Assembly (NCBI GenBank): GCA_046760105.1
Contig: JBHIDJ010000031.1
Span: forward strand, 1-28,049
Direction: 5' to 3'
DNA from: JBHIDJ01 sp046760105
GTDB lineage: Bacteria; Pseudomonadota; Gammaproteobacteria; Acidiferrobacterales; SPGG2
DNA length: 28,049 bases
A program made the translations under genes and the position numbers. Below, piece by piece: positions 15,424 to 23,175 of this stretch. Within the stretch, counting starts at the first letter, position 1. Each line of letters begins with the position of its first letter. A model generated the notes under the pieces. It ran no database searches and was not told the DNA's origin. It saw only the letters and a program-made list of their open reading frames with translations.

Positions 15424-16674
15424 ATGATGCCCGAACATCACAATGCGCTAGCTGCCGGCACTCGCATCGAGTGCTATGAAATCAAAGAGGTGCTCGGGAT
15501 AGGCGGATTTGGGATCACCTATAGAGGTTTCGACCACAGCCTGCACCACGAAGTCGCCATTAAGGAATACCTCCCGAGCGACGTCGCCGAGCGCACGGCC
15601 GATCGAACCACGGTGACTCCCAAGTCCGAAGCCGACCAGTCACCGTATGTGGACGGCCTCAAGCGTTTCCTCGACGAAGCACGTATCCTCGCGAAATTTC
15701 GCGAGCCCAACATCGTACGCGTCAGCCGTTATCTCGAATGCTACGGCACCGCTTATATGGTGATGGATTACGAAGAAGGCGAGCCCCTGAGTGGTTATAT
15801 TCGGGAAGGCCACGGCTTCTCCGAACGAGAGATCAAGGGGATCATCATTCCTATCTTGAACGGTTTGCGTGCCGTACACGCGAAGGATTTCCTGCACCGT
15901 GACATCAAGCCCGGAAATATCTATCTGCGAAAGACCGGATCGCCGGTACTGTTGGATTTTGGCGCCGCATGGCACGCGCTTGGCGCGCGTGCACCTGCTG
16001 CTATCACAATGGTGACTCCCGGCTATGCGCCGTATGAGCAGTACTACATGCTCGATGAATATGGTCCTTGGTCGGATTTGTATGCCTGCGGGGCGACGGT
16101 ATACCACTGTATAACTGGCGTAGCGCCGGTGGCGGCCACGGACCGTATGGCCGCCATCCGCGACGGTAAGCCGGATCCGCTCGGCGATGTCAAAGCGGCG
16201 CTTAGGGGCAGGTACAGCGCCGCATTTCTCGATGCCGTTGCCTGGCTGCTGCAGCCTTTTGCGAAAGATCGTCCACAGACTGTGGACCAGGCACTGGATG
16301 CCTTGCTCAAACAGGACGATAAAGCTCAAGCTACCCAGCCGGGACTCAATGATGGGACGCCGAACCCGCCTGACGATCGGGAGTTGCCGAAGACAATGAT
16401 ACTAGACGCGTCCGCGGAAACTTATTGGAGCCCGGAGGAAGGATCTAACAATACTGTCAAACCCCAAGTGAGTTTGGAGCAGCGCATTCTGCGACTCGTC
16501 GAGGAAAGCTTAGCCAACTATATCGGGCCGATAGCACGACTGCTTGTCGCCAAGGCAGCAAAGAAAGCCACGACCGCGGACGAGCTTTTTCGGCTAGTCG
16601 CTAAGGAGATAGCCGATGCCGAACAGAAAAGAGCGTTTCTCAGCACGGTCACGCAACGGTTTCTGTCCGGTTAG
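15424..16674 (+). CDS. Ser/Thr protein kinase with C-terminal GP-LV-AA module
   Basis: A 416-residue cytosolic Hanks-type kinase. The glycine loop is LGIGGFGITYRG (25-36), Lys47 binds ATP (VAIKEYLP, typical of a proteobacterial subgroup), HRDIKPGN contains catalytic Asp160 and Asn165, DFG is 178-180, and APYE (202-205) replaces APE. The domain appears active. A linker (about 295-350) leads to a helical module (351-408) with EESLANYIGP and LVAKAAKKA. The same module occurs twice in the next kinase and twice in the cyclase-domain protein at 20064. No membrane segment is seen. The gene is a tandem relative of the kinase at 16937. An imperfect hairpin (about 15351-15373) lies in the leader. Targets unknown. 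Confidence 0.93.
   Translation: MMPEHHNALAAGTRIECYEIKEVLGIGGFGITYRGFDHSLHHEVAIKEYLPSDVAERTADRTTVTPKSEADQSPYVDGLKRFLDEARILAKFREPNIVRVSRYLECYGTAYMVMDYEEGEPLSGYIREGHGFSEREIKGIIIPILNGLRAVHAKDFLHRDIKPGNIYLRKTGSPVLLDFGAAWHALGARAPAAITMVTPGYAPYEQYYMLDEYGPWSDLYACGATVYHCITGVAPVAATDRMAAIRDGKPDPLGDVKAALRGRYSAAFLDAVAWLLQPFAKDRPQTVDQALDALLKQDDKAQATQPGLNDGTPNPPDDRELPKTMILDASAETYWSPEEGSNNTVKPQVSLEQRILRLVEESLANYIGPIARLLVAKAAKKATTADELFRLVAKEIADAEQKRAFLSTVTQRFLSG
16474..16647 (+). other. Shared module, copy 1 of 5 (kinase 1, residues 351-408)
   Basis: This copy shows LRLVEESLANYIGPIA, LLVAKAAKKA and a closing AFLS. The core shared by all five copies is L-x(2)-[VA]-E-x(2)-L-x(3)-[IL]-GP-[ILM]-[AS]-[KR]-x-LV-x-[KR]-AA. 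A short Leu-rich helix and a Phe near the end follow. Confidence 0.85.
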
Positions 16675-16936
16675 GATCTGGGCATTACTGACTGTTCCCT
16701 GTACACGCCGTGGCGGCTGCCACAGCGCAGCTCGTCGCGGACATCCCGCCTCACAGGCCTCAACTGGGCCTGCGAACAGCGCCCGAGCGGTTCGTCCCGA
16801 TTAGCGCGGGCTGCTAGAATTGTGTTATAAATCCTTGATTTTTTGGGTTCCAGCACATGCCAGCCGGTTCGCAGCAACAGTGCCGACAGCCACGCGCAGG
16901 CAAGGCCACAGCATACCGATGGGTTGAGTGATCGCG

Positions 16937-18418
16937 ATGAGCACGTATCACCATGCCCTGGCCCCCGGCGCCCGTATCGAATCCTACGAGGTCAAGCGCG
17001 TACTCGGTGTGGGCGGATTTGGCGTCACCTATAGGGCCTACGATCACGTGCTAGAACGCGACGTGGCGATGAAGGAATACCTGCCCACGGGGCTTGCGGT
17101 ACGGACGCCGGACGGCACGACAGTAAGCCCAAAGTCTGACAACGATGTGCAGAACTATGAGTATGGGCTCAAGCGTTTTCTGGACGAGGCGCGCACCCTG
17201 GCGAAATTCCGTGAACCCAACATCGTGCGTGTTATCCGCTACATGGAAGCCCACGGCACCGCCTACTTTGTCATGGACTACGAGGAGGGTCACGCCTTAA
17301 GTGCGCGCCTAAAGAGGCGCGGCACCATTCCCGAGGACGAAGTGCGGGCGATAATACTTCCAATCCTACGCAGCCTGCGCGCAGTCCATAGCCAGAAGTT
17401 CCTGCACCGCGATATCAAGCCCGCCAACATCTACTTGCGAAACGACGGTTCGCCGGTGCTGCTTGACTTCGGCTCTGCGCGGCTGGCGCTCGGTGAACAA
17501 AGTCGTGCCATGACTGGGCTGGTCACGCCGGGATACGCGCCGTTTGAGCAATACTTCTCTCGGGGCAAACAGGGCCCCTGGACCGACCTCTATGGCATCG
17601 GCGCCACCATGTACCACTGTATAACCGGGTTGGCGCCGGCCGCATCGACCGAACGCATTGCCGCCATTCAAGATGGTGAGCCGGATCCCCTCGGCAATCT
17701 CGGCCGGCTCACGGCCAAGGGTTGTAGTGGGGGGTTTGTGCAGACGCTAATGTGGATGCTGGAGCCGAACGCCAAGGAGCGGCCGCAGACCGTCGATGAC
17801 GTGCTGGACGCGCTTGACAGAGACCGTGCTGAACCGGCCGACACGCTCGCGGGTGGTGCCGACACTACGCGCAAAACGGCTTTTCCAGAAACCCTGGCCA
17901 TTGATACGCTCGCCGACACCGATACGACTTGGGAACCAGAGATCCTGCAGACGGTAGAGATCAATCTGGAACGGCATATCGGGCCATTATCAAAGGCGCT
18001 TGTCAGAAAGGCGGCCCAGAAGACCTCGAATGTAGAGGAATTGACCGAGCTTTTGTCGAGATTTATCCCGTCGGATCGCGAGAAGACCGTTTTTCTGGCC
18101 AAGACACAGTTGATTCGCGACACCGAGACAGCGCCGAGCGAACCGCCGGATAGCATCGCTCAACCCACTGCACCGCCGCCGGAGCCGACGCGGGCTCCGC
18201 CCGCCACAGGATTGCACGAGAAGACGTTACAGGTGGCAGAAGACAATCTCGCTGTCTATCTGGGACCGATGGCGAAGATTCTCGTCAAGAAGGCTGCTTC
18301 AAAGACCTCAGATCTCGATGAGTTCTGCCGAATCCTCGCCGAAGAATTGCCGGACGAGGAACAAAAAAGCGCTTTCCGCAACGCGGTAAGGAAAAATGCG
18401 CCTTCTGGGCACGGTTGA
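16937..18418 (+). CDS. Ser/Thr protein kinase with two C-terminal GP-LV-AA modules
   Basis: A 493-residue paralogue of the preceding kinase. LGVGGFGVTYRA is the glycine loop, Lys46 the ATP lysine (VAMKEYLP), HRDIKPAN holds Asp159 and Asn164, DFG is 177-179 and APFE 201-204. The N-terminal pattern HHALAPGARIESYEVK is shared with kinase 1. After the catalytic domain come a linker and two copies of the helical module (332-390 and 427-484), separated by a Pro-rich linker (398-423). There is no transmembrane segment. I chose the ATG at 16937 because it gives the same N-terminus as the paralogue; a GTG lies three codons upstream. About 260 bp of apparently non-coding DNA separates it from kinase 1, with TTATAAAT near 16826 as a possible promoter element. 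Confidence 0.93.
   Translation: MSTYHHALAPGARIESYEVKRVLGVGGFGVTYRAYDHVLERDVAMKEYLPTGLAVRTPDGTTVSPKSDNDVQNYEYGLKRFLDEARTLAKFREPNIVRVIRYMEAHGTAYFVMDYEEGHALSARLKRRGTIPEDEVRAIILPILRSLRAVHSQKFLHRDIKPANIYLRNDGSPVLLDFGSARLALGEQSRAMTGLVTPGYAPFEQYFSRGKQGPWTDLYGIGATMYHCITGLAPAASTERIAAIQDGEPDPLGNLGRLTAKGCSGGFVQTLMWMLEPNAKERPQTVDDVLDALDRDRAEPADTLAGGADTTRKTAFPETLAIDTLADTDTTWEPEILQTVEINLERHIGPLSKALVRKAAQKTSNVEELTELLSRFIPSDREKTVFLAKTQLIRDTETAPSEPPDSIAQPTAPPPEPTRAPPATGLHEKTLQVAEDNLAVYLGPMAKILVKKAASKTSDLDEFCRILAEELPDEEQKSAFRNAVRKNAPSGHG
17930..18106 (+). other. Shared module, copy 2 of 5 (kinase 2, residues 332-390)
   Basis: WEPEILQTVEINLERHIGP is followed by ALVRKAAQKTSN and a closing VFLAK. The opening W-[ED]-P matches both cyclase copies. 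It is therefore nearer to these than to kinase 1's copy. Confidence 0.85.
18215..18388 (+). other. Shared module, copy 3 of 5 (kinase 2, residues 427-484)
   Basis: LQVAEDNLAVYLGPMAKILV is followed by KKAASKTSD and a closing EQKSAFRNAV. It is most like kinase 1's copy at its end. Confidence 0.85.
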
Positions 18419-18539
18419 GCCTCTGCATGTCCCCTCGGCCGGCGGCGGTTGACGTCCCAGATCGGGGGAATTCTAGGTAAAGGCGTACTAGAATAACGTT
18501 TGGTCGGGGGTAACGCGCCACCAACTTTGGGCTCCCTGG

Positions 18540-18558
18540 CCCGGCCGTTTCGGCCGGG
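18540..18558. repeat. Perfect GC-rich hairpin
   Basis: CCCGGCCG, TTT, CGGCCGGG form an 8-bp stem with a 3-nt loop, 122 bp after the kinase stop. No T tract follows, so it is at best a weak or Rho-assisted terminator, or a processing site. Confidence 0.5.
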
Positions 18559-18625
18559 AATGCGCGACACTGATAGCGCAAGCGAAGCCTGATGACAACA
18601 AAACCCCGCCAAACGGCCAGGCGAT

Positions 18626-19096
18626 ATGAACGCACAACGAATAATGATACTGATGGCGGTGCTAACGCTGGTGAGCGGTGCTGCCCATGCCAACTGGACA
18701 GCAAGGCAGGTATTCGACCCGATAAAGGATGAAACGCACTGTATGCTGGAATCGGTCAAACACACGATTGATGACGGATATCAAGATACAGAAATACTGC
18801 TGCGTGTTAACGAGAAAGCATTGTTCGTCGTAACAAGGTCCAATATCGACGCAAGCAAGGACGACATCGGCTTTCAAGTGGACCATCATGAATTTATGAA
18901 AATGGACAAGGTCTATTTGGAACAAACCGTGGTATTTGAAACCGAAATCTCAAAAATCATAGAGCAGTTCAAGAAGGGACTCCGTGCGCAGTTTACGTTG
19001 CGGTTCTGGCCGACCTACCCGGATACTGGGCCAAAGACGGTCACGTTCAGTTTGATCGGCTTTACTAAGGCGCACGGCAATCTGGCGGATTGTTGA
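18626..19096 (+). CDS. Small secreted protein of unknown function
   Basis: A 156-residue exported protein. Residues 1-22 are a signal peptide (IMILMAVLTLVSGAAHA). The mature part begins NWTARQVFDPIKDETHCMLES. Its run of short strands, with VNEKALFVVTRSNIDASKDDIGFQVD, faintly recalls the IalB (invasion-associated locus B) fold, in which similar periplasmic proteins bind unknown partners. I would not name it. The two Cys residues (39 and the last residue) could form a disulfide. It sits between the kinases and the haem sensor on the same strand, 68 bp before the latter. It could be the periplasmic input of the signalling cluster, but this is only suggested by position. Confidence 0.72.
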   Translation: MNAQRIMILMAVLTLVSGAAHANWTARQVFDPIKDETHCMLESVKHTIDDGYQDTEILLRVNEKALFVVTRSNIDASKDDIGFQVDHHEFMKMDKVYLEQTVVFETEISKIIEQFKKGLRAQFTLRFWPTYPDTGPKTVTFSLIGFTKAHGNLADC

Positions 19097-19164
19097 GAAC
19101 GACGGCCCAGATCGGCAGCTGTTGCCGTTCAAGAAAGAGCGCATAGAGATCAAAGGAGGGGGTA

Positions 19165-20040
19165 ATGAAACTAACACTAAAGTTTAACTTAGTATTGCTT
19201 TTTGTGTTTTCGATAGGCCTGGCAATTACAGGCGTATTGTCCTGGCAAATTCTACAAGACAATGCACGCAAAGAAATGCTTGACCGTGCTGGGTTGATGA
19301 TGGACGCAGCGTTGGCGGTTCGCGGCTACACTGTCAAACAAATTAAACCCTTGCTGGCGCTGCAGATGAAGAAGACGTTTCTTCCGCAAAGTGTTCCCGC
19401 TTACGCGGCGACCGAGGTCTTTAACACGGTTCGCGAAAAACACAAGGAATTTGCGTACAAGGAGGCGACGTTAAATCCTTCGAATCCGCGAGATCGGGCG
19501 GTCGACTGGGAAACAGACATCGTCAACCAGTTTCGTAACAACGCCGAGCAAAAGGAGATAGTTGGGGTCCGGACCACGGGCTTCGGCGGAGAATCGCTCT
19601 ATCTAGCGCGGCCGATGCAGATCAAAAACCCAGGCTGTCTGACCTGTCATAGCACGGTGGAGGCAGCGCCCAAGACGCAGCTGGCGAAATACGGGACGGC
19701 GAACGGTTTTGGCTGGAAGATGAACGAGATTGTCGGCGCACGTATCATCTCCGTGCCGCTGTCTGTTCCGCTGGCGCAGGCGAGAAGGGCATTCGTGACA
19801 TTTATGGGATCGCTCGTGGCCGTGTTCGTCCTCATTATCATTATTCTCAATGTTATGTTGCGGTCGATCGTCATACGCCCGGTGACCAAGATGTCGGGGA
19901 TCGCAGACGAAGTGAGCAGGGGCAACATGGAAGCGCCGGAATTTTCGGAACGCGGCAAGGACGAAATCAGTGTGCTGGCTACGTCTTTCAATCGCATGCG
20001 TCGAAGCCTCGAGAAGGCGATGAAGATGTTGGAGGAGTAG
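19165..20040 (+). CDS. Membrane-anchored c-type haem sensor (Tll0287-like/DUF3365) with HAMP
   Basis: A 291-residue sensor with two membrane helices (about 8-27 and 210-232) flanking a periplasmic domain. That domain matches the Tll0287-like/DUF3365 type: FLPQSVPAYAATEVF, LNPSNPRDRAVDWE, LYLARPMQIKNPGCLTCHS. Cys158-x-x-Cys161-His162 is a covalent haem site, so the domain probably senses redox state or a gas. A HAMP domain (about 232-287; IRPVTKMSGIADEVSRGNME, KDEISVLATSFNRMR) forms the whole cytoplasmic part. No kinase, cyclase or methyl-accepting output follows. The next gene, 23 bp on, is a cyclase-domain protein, the likely partner. A strong AAAGGAGGGGG precedes the ATG. Confidence 0.92.
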   Translation: MKLTLKFNLVLLFVFSIGLAITGVLSWQILQDNARKEMLDRAGLMMDAALAVRGYTVKQIKPLLALQMKKTFLPQSVPAYAATEVFNTVREKHKEFAYKEATLNPSNPRDRAVDWETDIVNQFRNNAEQKEIVGVRTTGFGGESLYLARPMQIKNPGCLTCHSTVEAAPKTQLAKYGTANGFGWKMNEIVGARIISVPLSVPLAQARRAFVTFMGSLVAVFVLIIIILNVMLRSIVIRPVTKMSGIADEVSRGNMEAPEFSERGKDEISVLATSFNRMRRSLEKAMKMLEE

Positions 20041-20063
20041 CGGCGTAAGGCACGCCTTATATT

Positions 20064-21182
20064 ATGGAGCGGCAGAGCAGAACATGGTTATGTAGTGTTG
20101 TGTTCCTCGATATTGTTAAGTACACGGAAAAAGCCGTGACTCAGCAGATCGACATGAAGGAACACTTGCAAGAGTTTGTCGCCGGTGCTGTTTCGAATAT
20201 CGCCGAAAGCGACCGTATTATCGTCGATACCGGAGATGGTGCCGCCCTTTGTTTTCTCGGTGATCCCGAAGAAGCACTGTTTGTTGCACTCAATCTGCGT
20301 GATTTGTTGACGAGCAAAGAGAAGCAGGGGTCGACACCATTTGAAGTGCGAATCGGCATAAACCTAGGTCCCGTGAAGGTGGTCAAGAGTCTCAGCGGGC
20401 AATTGAACCCGCTTGGGGATGGAATCAATAACGCGCAGCGGGTGATGAGTTTTGCAAAGCCTGGTCAAATTCTGGTATCTCGCTCCTTTTATGAGGTAAT
20501 CGCCTGTCTTTCGCAGGAGTATGCGAAGCTGTTCCACTTTTTGGGTACACGCAAAGACAAGCACGTCAAAGAGCATGCGGTCTATGAGGTCAAGTTACCC
20601 GAAAAGGAGCAAACCTATGCGGCTGTGAAGGAGATTACGGAACGGATCGCGGAGGAGAGAGAGGAGAATCTCATAGCGCTCACCTGGGACCCGGCTGTGC
20701 TAAAGGCGGCGGAAAAAGATCTTGCACATTACATTGGTCCGCTGGCAAAGGTCCTCGTCAGTCGAGCGGCGCAGCAGGTGTCTAACGCCGAGGAGCTGTA
20801 CAGTAGCTTGGCCACCATGATTCCGGAACAGGAGGTTAAGGATAAATTCCTCGCCCATATGCCCGGGTCTAACAAGGGCAAGGTACCGGCGGCTAAAGGG
20901 TCTGGCCAGCGGCCTGTGACGCCGCCGGCCAGCGGTACAGCCGCGGGGCAAGCGGCCACGACCGCTAGCTCATGGGACCCCGCCGTTTTGAAGGACGTCG
21001 AGCAAGGTCTGGCGATTTACCTGGGCCCGCTGGCAAAAGTACTGGTGAATAAGGCTGCCAAAAAAACCTCAAACCTTGAGAAACTCTACCGGCTTCTCGC
21101 GGATGAGTTAACCACCGCGGAAGAACAAGATGCTTTTCTAAAGGCGGTGCGAACAACCAAGAAGTCGGCGGGGAAGTCCTGA
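20064..21182 (+). CDS. Class III nucleotidyl cyclase-domain protein with two GP-LV-AA modules
   Basis: A 372-residue cytosolic protein. Residues 8-175 are a class III adenylate/guanylate cyclase homology domain. Asp16 (VVFLDIVKYTE) and Asp58 (VDTGDGAA) are the two metal ligands, and Asn122 with Arg126 (GDGINNAQRVM) is the transition-state pair. The two base-recognising positions differ from classical adenylate cyclases: the Lys before the second Asp is Val54, and the Asp before GDG is Asn115. The nucleotide used is therefore uncertain. Two helical modules follow (208-266 and 304-362), identical in type to those of the two kinases and joined by a Pro/Ala/Thr/Gly linker. The gene follows the haem sensor by 23 bp, so the two are probably co-transcribed as separate sensor and output. 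Confidence 0.9.
   Translation: MERQSRTWLCSVVFLDIVKYTEKAVTQQIDMKEHLQEFVAGAVSNIAESDRIIVDTGDGAALCFLGDPEEALFVALNLRDLLTSKEKQGSTPFEVRIGINLGPVKVVKSLSGQLNPLGDGINNAQRVMSFAKPGQILVSRSFYEVIACLSQEYAKLFHFLGTRKDKHVKEHAVYEVKLPEKEQTYAAVKEITERIAEEREENLIALTWDPAVLKAAEKDLAHYIGPLAKVLVSRAAQQVSNAEELYSSLATMIPEQEVKDKFLAHMPGSNKGKVPAAKGSGQRPVTPPASGTAAGQAATTASSWDPAVLKDVEQGLAIYLGPLAKVLVNKAAKKTSNLEKLYRLLADELTTAEEQDAFLKAVRTTKKSAGKS
20685..20861 (+). other. Shared module, copy 4 of 5 (cyclase protein, residues 208-266)
   Basis: WDPAVLKAAEKDLAHYIGPL, KVLVSRAAQQVSN, closing KFLAHM. It begins with the same seven residues (WDPAVLK) as copy 5. Confidence 0.85.
20973..21149 (+). other. Shared module, copy 5 of 5 (cyclase protein, residues 304-362)
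   Basis: WDPAVLKDVEQGLAIYLGPL, KVLVNKAAKKTSN, closing AFLKAV. A recent internal duplication with copy 4 is likely in the first half of the module. Confidence 0.85.
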
Positions 21183-21488
21183 CTGCCGCAGAACGGTTAG
21201 CCGCGCGCTAGGCGCGGTTCGACCAATTAGGCCTTTTATCCCCAATCGGGCCGCGGGTCGTAGTCCCGGCGACCGCAAGGTCCGAGCCCTAACACACCCG
21301 CACCCGCTGTCAATGTGAATTTTTCACAAATGCGGCGTGCAATATCACCTCGCAGCGGCACCCCAGAAGTCCTAAGTTCAAATCAAGGCCGACCACAGAC
21401 AGACAAACAGGTCTGCACCCCGCGTTCTGTGCACACTCGGTGACGGCTGTGGTGTGGCCAGGGAAGGGCCATCGGAGGGCGACAAGAA
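21183..21488 (+). other. Leader region of the cupin gene
   Basis: I see no gene in these 306 bp. There is a 6-bp hairpin CCGCGC/GCGCGG (21201-21217) just after the cyclase stop and a perfect 15-bp palindrome at 21314-21328. A GGAGGG ribosome site lies at the end, 9 nt before the cupin ATG. Confidence 0.5.
21314..21328. promoter_or_regulatory. TGTGA-N5-TCACA palindrome, CRP/FNR-like
   Basis: TGTGA ATTTT TCACA is a perfect palindrome in the leader of the cupin gene, 160 bp before its start. The half-sites are those of CRP-family regulators. The spacer is 5 bp rather than the 6 of the standard site, which lowers confidence. Confidence 0.3.
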
Positions 21489-22169
21489 ATGGAACTACCG
21501 ACTGCACACTTACCTCGTCTAACTGGGCCGGTTGTACGATCCGCGCGGAGTGGCAGTCTCCACGACCAACTGCTCGATGTTGTCTCCATGCTTGATCGGC
21601 AGCCAACCTGCCGTGTGCATGATGTCGAGCTTGTTCCGACGTACAAGTTATTGCGCGTCTACGAAGGGTTGTTGAGCGTAGCTCGTTATCGATCGATCAT
21701 CCAGGCAGCTATACGCTCACGGAGGGGTTCGCCATCGACGTCTTGTCAAACGCTGATAGCGGATCGAATGATACAGGTCGATATCCTAACGCTGCTGCCT
21801 GAGCGTCCCATACCTTTGCATGACCACCCCGGTTCAGCCGGCGTGCTGCTTGTGTTGTCCGGCAGTATATCGATAGACCAATACGACATGATCCCCAGCC
21901 GACGGGACTGCAGGACGAAAACGCTTGTCGAGCTGCGGCGCGTCTCTTGCAAGGATCTAGCATTAGGCGGCGTTTCGTTATTCGCACGCGACCGCGGCAA
22001 TATACACAGTATGCGCGCGATCACCGAGCGATCTGTAGTTTTGGATATCGTTGCGCCGCCTTATCGACGCCAGGAACGCTCTTGGTTTTTCCGCTTGTCC
22101 GTGGATCCGGCTAGCGAGCGCGGCACGTTTGCAAGATTGCGTGCAAGAACTGAGATCGCCTATGCCTGA
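21489..22169 (+). CDS. PCO/ADO-like thiol dioxygenase (cupin)
   Basis: A 226-residue protein with a single cupin resembling plant cysteine oxidase/cysteamine dioxygenase (PCO/ADO) and related cysteine dioxygenases. These oxidise thiols, or N-terminal cysteines of proteins, with O2. Evidence: PERPIPLHDHPGSAGVLLVL gives His111 and His113, followed by SGSISIDQYD, and GNIHSMRA supplies His173, completing the three-His iron site of thiol dioxygenases. The N-terminal 85 residues are basic and unassigned. The best Shine-Dalgarno is GGAGGG. It lies on the same strand as the signalling cluster, 306 bp after the cyclase gene. A link to oxygen or redox sensing is inference. The substrate cannot be told. 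Confidence 0.75.
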   Translation: MELPTAHLPRLTGPVVRSARSGSLHDQLLDVVSMLDRQPTCRVHDVELVPTYKLLRVYEGLLSVARYRSIIQAAIRSRRGSPSTSCQTLIADRMIQVDILTLLPERPIPLHDHPGSAGVLLVLSGSISIDQYDMIPSRRDCRTKTLVELRRVSCKDLALGGVSLFARDRGNIHSMRAITERSVVLDIVAPPYRRQERSWFFRLSVDPASERGTFARLRARTEIAYA

Positions 22170-22170
22170 C

Positions 22171-22188
22171 CACGGCTAGCTAGCCGTG
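22171..22188. repeat. Perfect 18-bp palindrome after the cupin gene
   Basis: CACGGCTAGCTAGCCGTG begins one base after the cupin stop codon. As a hairpin it has a 7-bp stem. No T tract follows, so it is more likely a processing or binding site than a terminator by itself. Confidence 0.5.
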
Positions 22189-22251
22189 TGTTGAGTAAAT
22201 GGTAAGCGAGGGACCAGGCTGACTGTCTGCTTGGGAGTGCGTTTGCTGCTA

Positions 22252-22282
22252 GCCGACCCCGCACTAGGATCGGCCTTTTTTT
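22252..22282 (+). terminator. Candidate terminator between convergent genes
   Basis: GCCGA (22252-22256) pairs with TCGGC (22270-22274) and is followed by C and seven T (22276-22282). The stem is short with a large loop, but the T tract and location between the convergent cupin and MBL genes fit a plus-strand terminator. Confidence 0.5.
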
Positions 22283-22299
22283 GAGTGGAAGAGAGACCT

Positions 22300-23175
22300 T
22301 TAGGGCTGGAAGCAATCCAGATCGCGGACGAAGCTTGTCGGACCTTTATAAATACCGCTGATCGCAGCCAACGACTGTTGCTCGCCCACGAACTGGATCA
22401 AGGCAAGTTTCTTGACGCCGCGTTGTTGTGCCATACGGGCGATTGCCGCTGGCGCAGCATTTGCGAGTTCGCGGTCAGGATCGTGGATAACGAGTAGATC
22501 GGCGCCCTGCGCGAACGACGCCAAATTGGCACGACCGTTGTTGGCGGCACTGCTGAAGACGATAAACTTACCCGCTGCTTGCACGCGCCACGCGAGCGTC
22601 GGAATAGGGCTGCGCGTAATAGTCGCCGCACCCACCCGTACGCGCTCGTTCACGTAGACGTTGGGTGCGTATGATGCTTTTATGCGCACGTCGCGAGGCT
22701 GCAGCTTATATGTGGTCTTGCCGAGCGGGCTGACAAGCTCCCCCAAATAGCGATACACGCCACGCTTCTTATCGAATAAGGTGCGCACGAAGGTGACCGT
22801 GGAGGGCATCAATTTGCTGCGCGTCGGTCCATAAATAGGTAGAGGTCGAGTACGCCCCTCTAGCAGCGATGCCTGCAGCAAGGCGGGCAGGTCGGCGGTG
22901 TGATTGACATGCAACTGGGTAAAAAGGATGACATCGAGATCCGCCACCTTGGCGCTGCTCTTGGCAAAATGGCCAGCACTCCCGCCCCCGACATCGATCA
23001 ACACGCGTGCCTTGCCGTTCAGCCACAGCAGGTGGCTGCTCGATGCCCGTTTGGTTTCAGCGTGTGTGCGACCCAGAACCTGAACCCAGACGCCATCGGT
23101 GCCGCAGCTTGCCGCGTACGTCGCAGGTAACCACAGCACGAGCCACAGACCCGCAAGGCAGCGCCCCATACTCAT
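22300..23175 (-). CDS. Secreted MBL-fold protein with altered metal site
   Basis: A 291-residue exported protein of the metallo-beta-lactamase fold, nearest to RNase Z/arylsulfatase-type hydrolases by layout. Residues 1-22 are a signal peptide. ARVLIDVGGGS is the first core strand. The metal motif, normally T-H-x-H-x-D-H, reads TQLHVNH (86-92), with His to Gln and Asp to Asn. The later metal Asp, usually in a SGD motif, is Ala210 in FSSAANNG. Only part of the metal site survives (His89, His92, His231), so the protein may be a non-catalytic or differently metallated member. The start at 23175 overlaps the upstream Rof-like stop in an ATGA arrangement and has GGAAG nearby; a much longer frame extends upstream but is not needed. 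Confidence 0.8.
   Translation of the reverse strand: MSMGRCLAGLWLVLWLPATYAASCGTDGVWVQVLGRTHAETKRASSSHLLWLNGKARVLIDVGGGSAGHFAKSSAKVADLDVILFTQLHVNHTADLPALLQASLLEGRTRPLPIYGPTRSKLMPSTVTFVRTLFDKKRGVYRYLGELVSPLGKTTYKLQPRDVRIKASYAPNVYVNERVRVGAATITRSPIPTLAWRVQAAGKFIVFSSAANNGRANLASFAQGADLLVIHDPDRELANAAPAAIARMAQQRGVKKLALIQFVGEQQSLAAISGIYKGPTSFVRDLDCFQP

Noticed and set aside
15640..16329. A 229-codon minus-strand frame opposite kinase 1
   Set aside because: It lies entirely antisense to the kinase catalytic domain; a similar antisense frame occurs opposite kinase 2 from shared codon use. No signals of its own.
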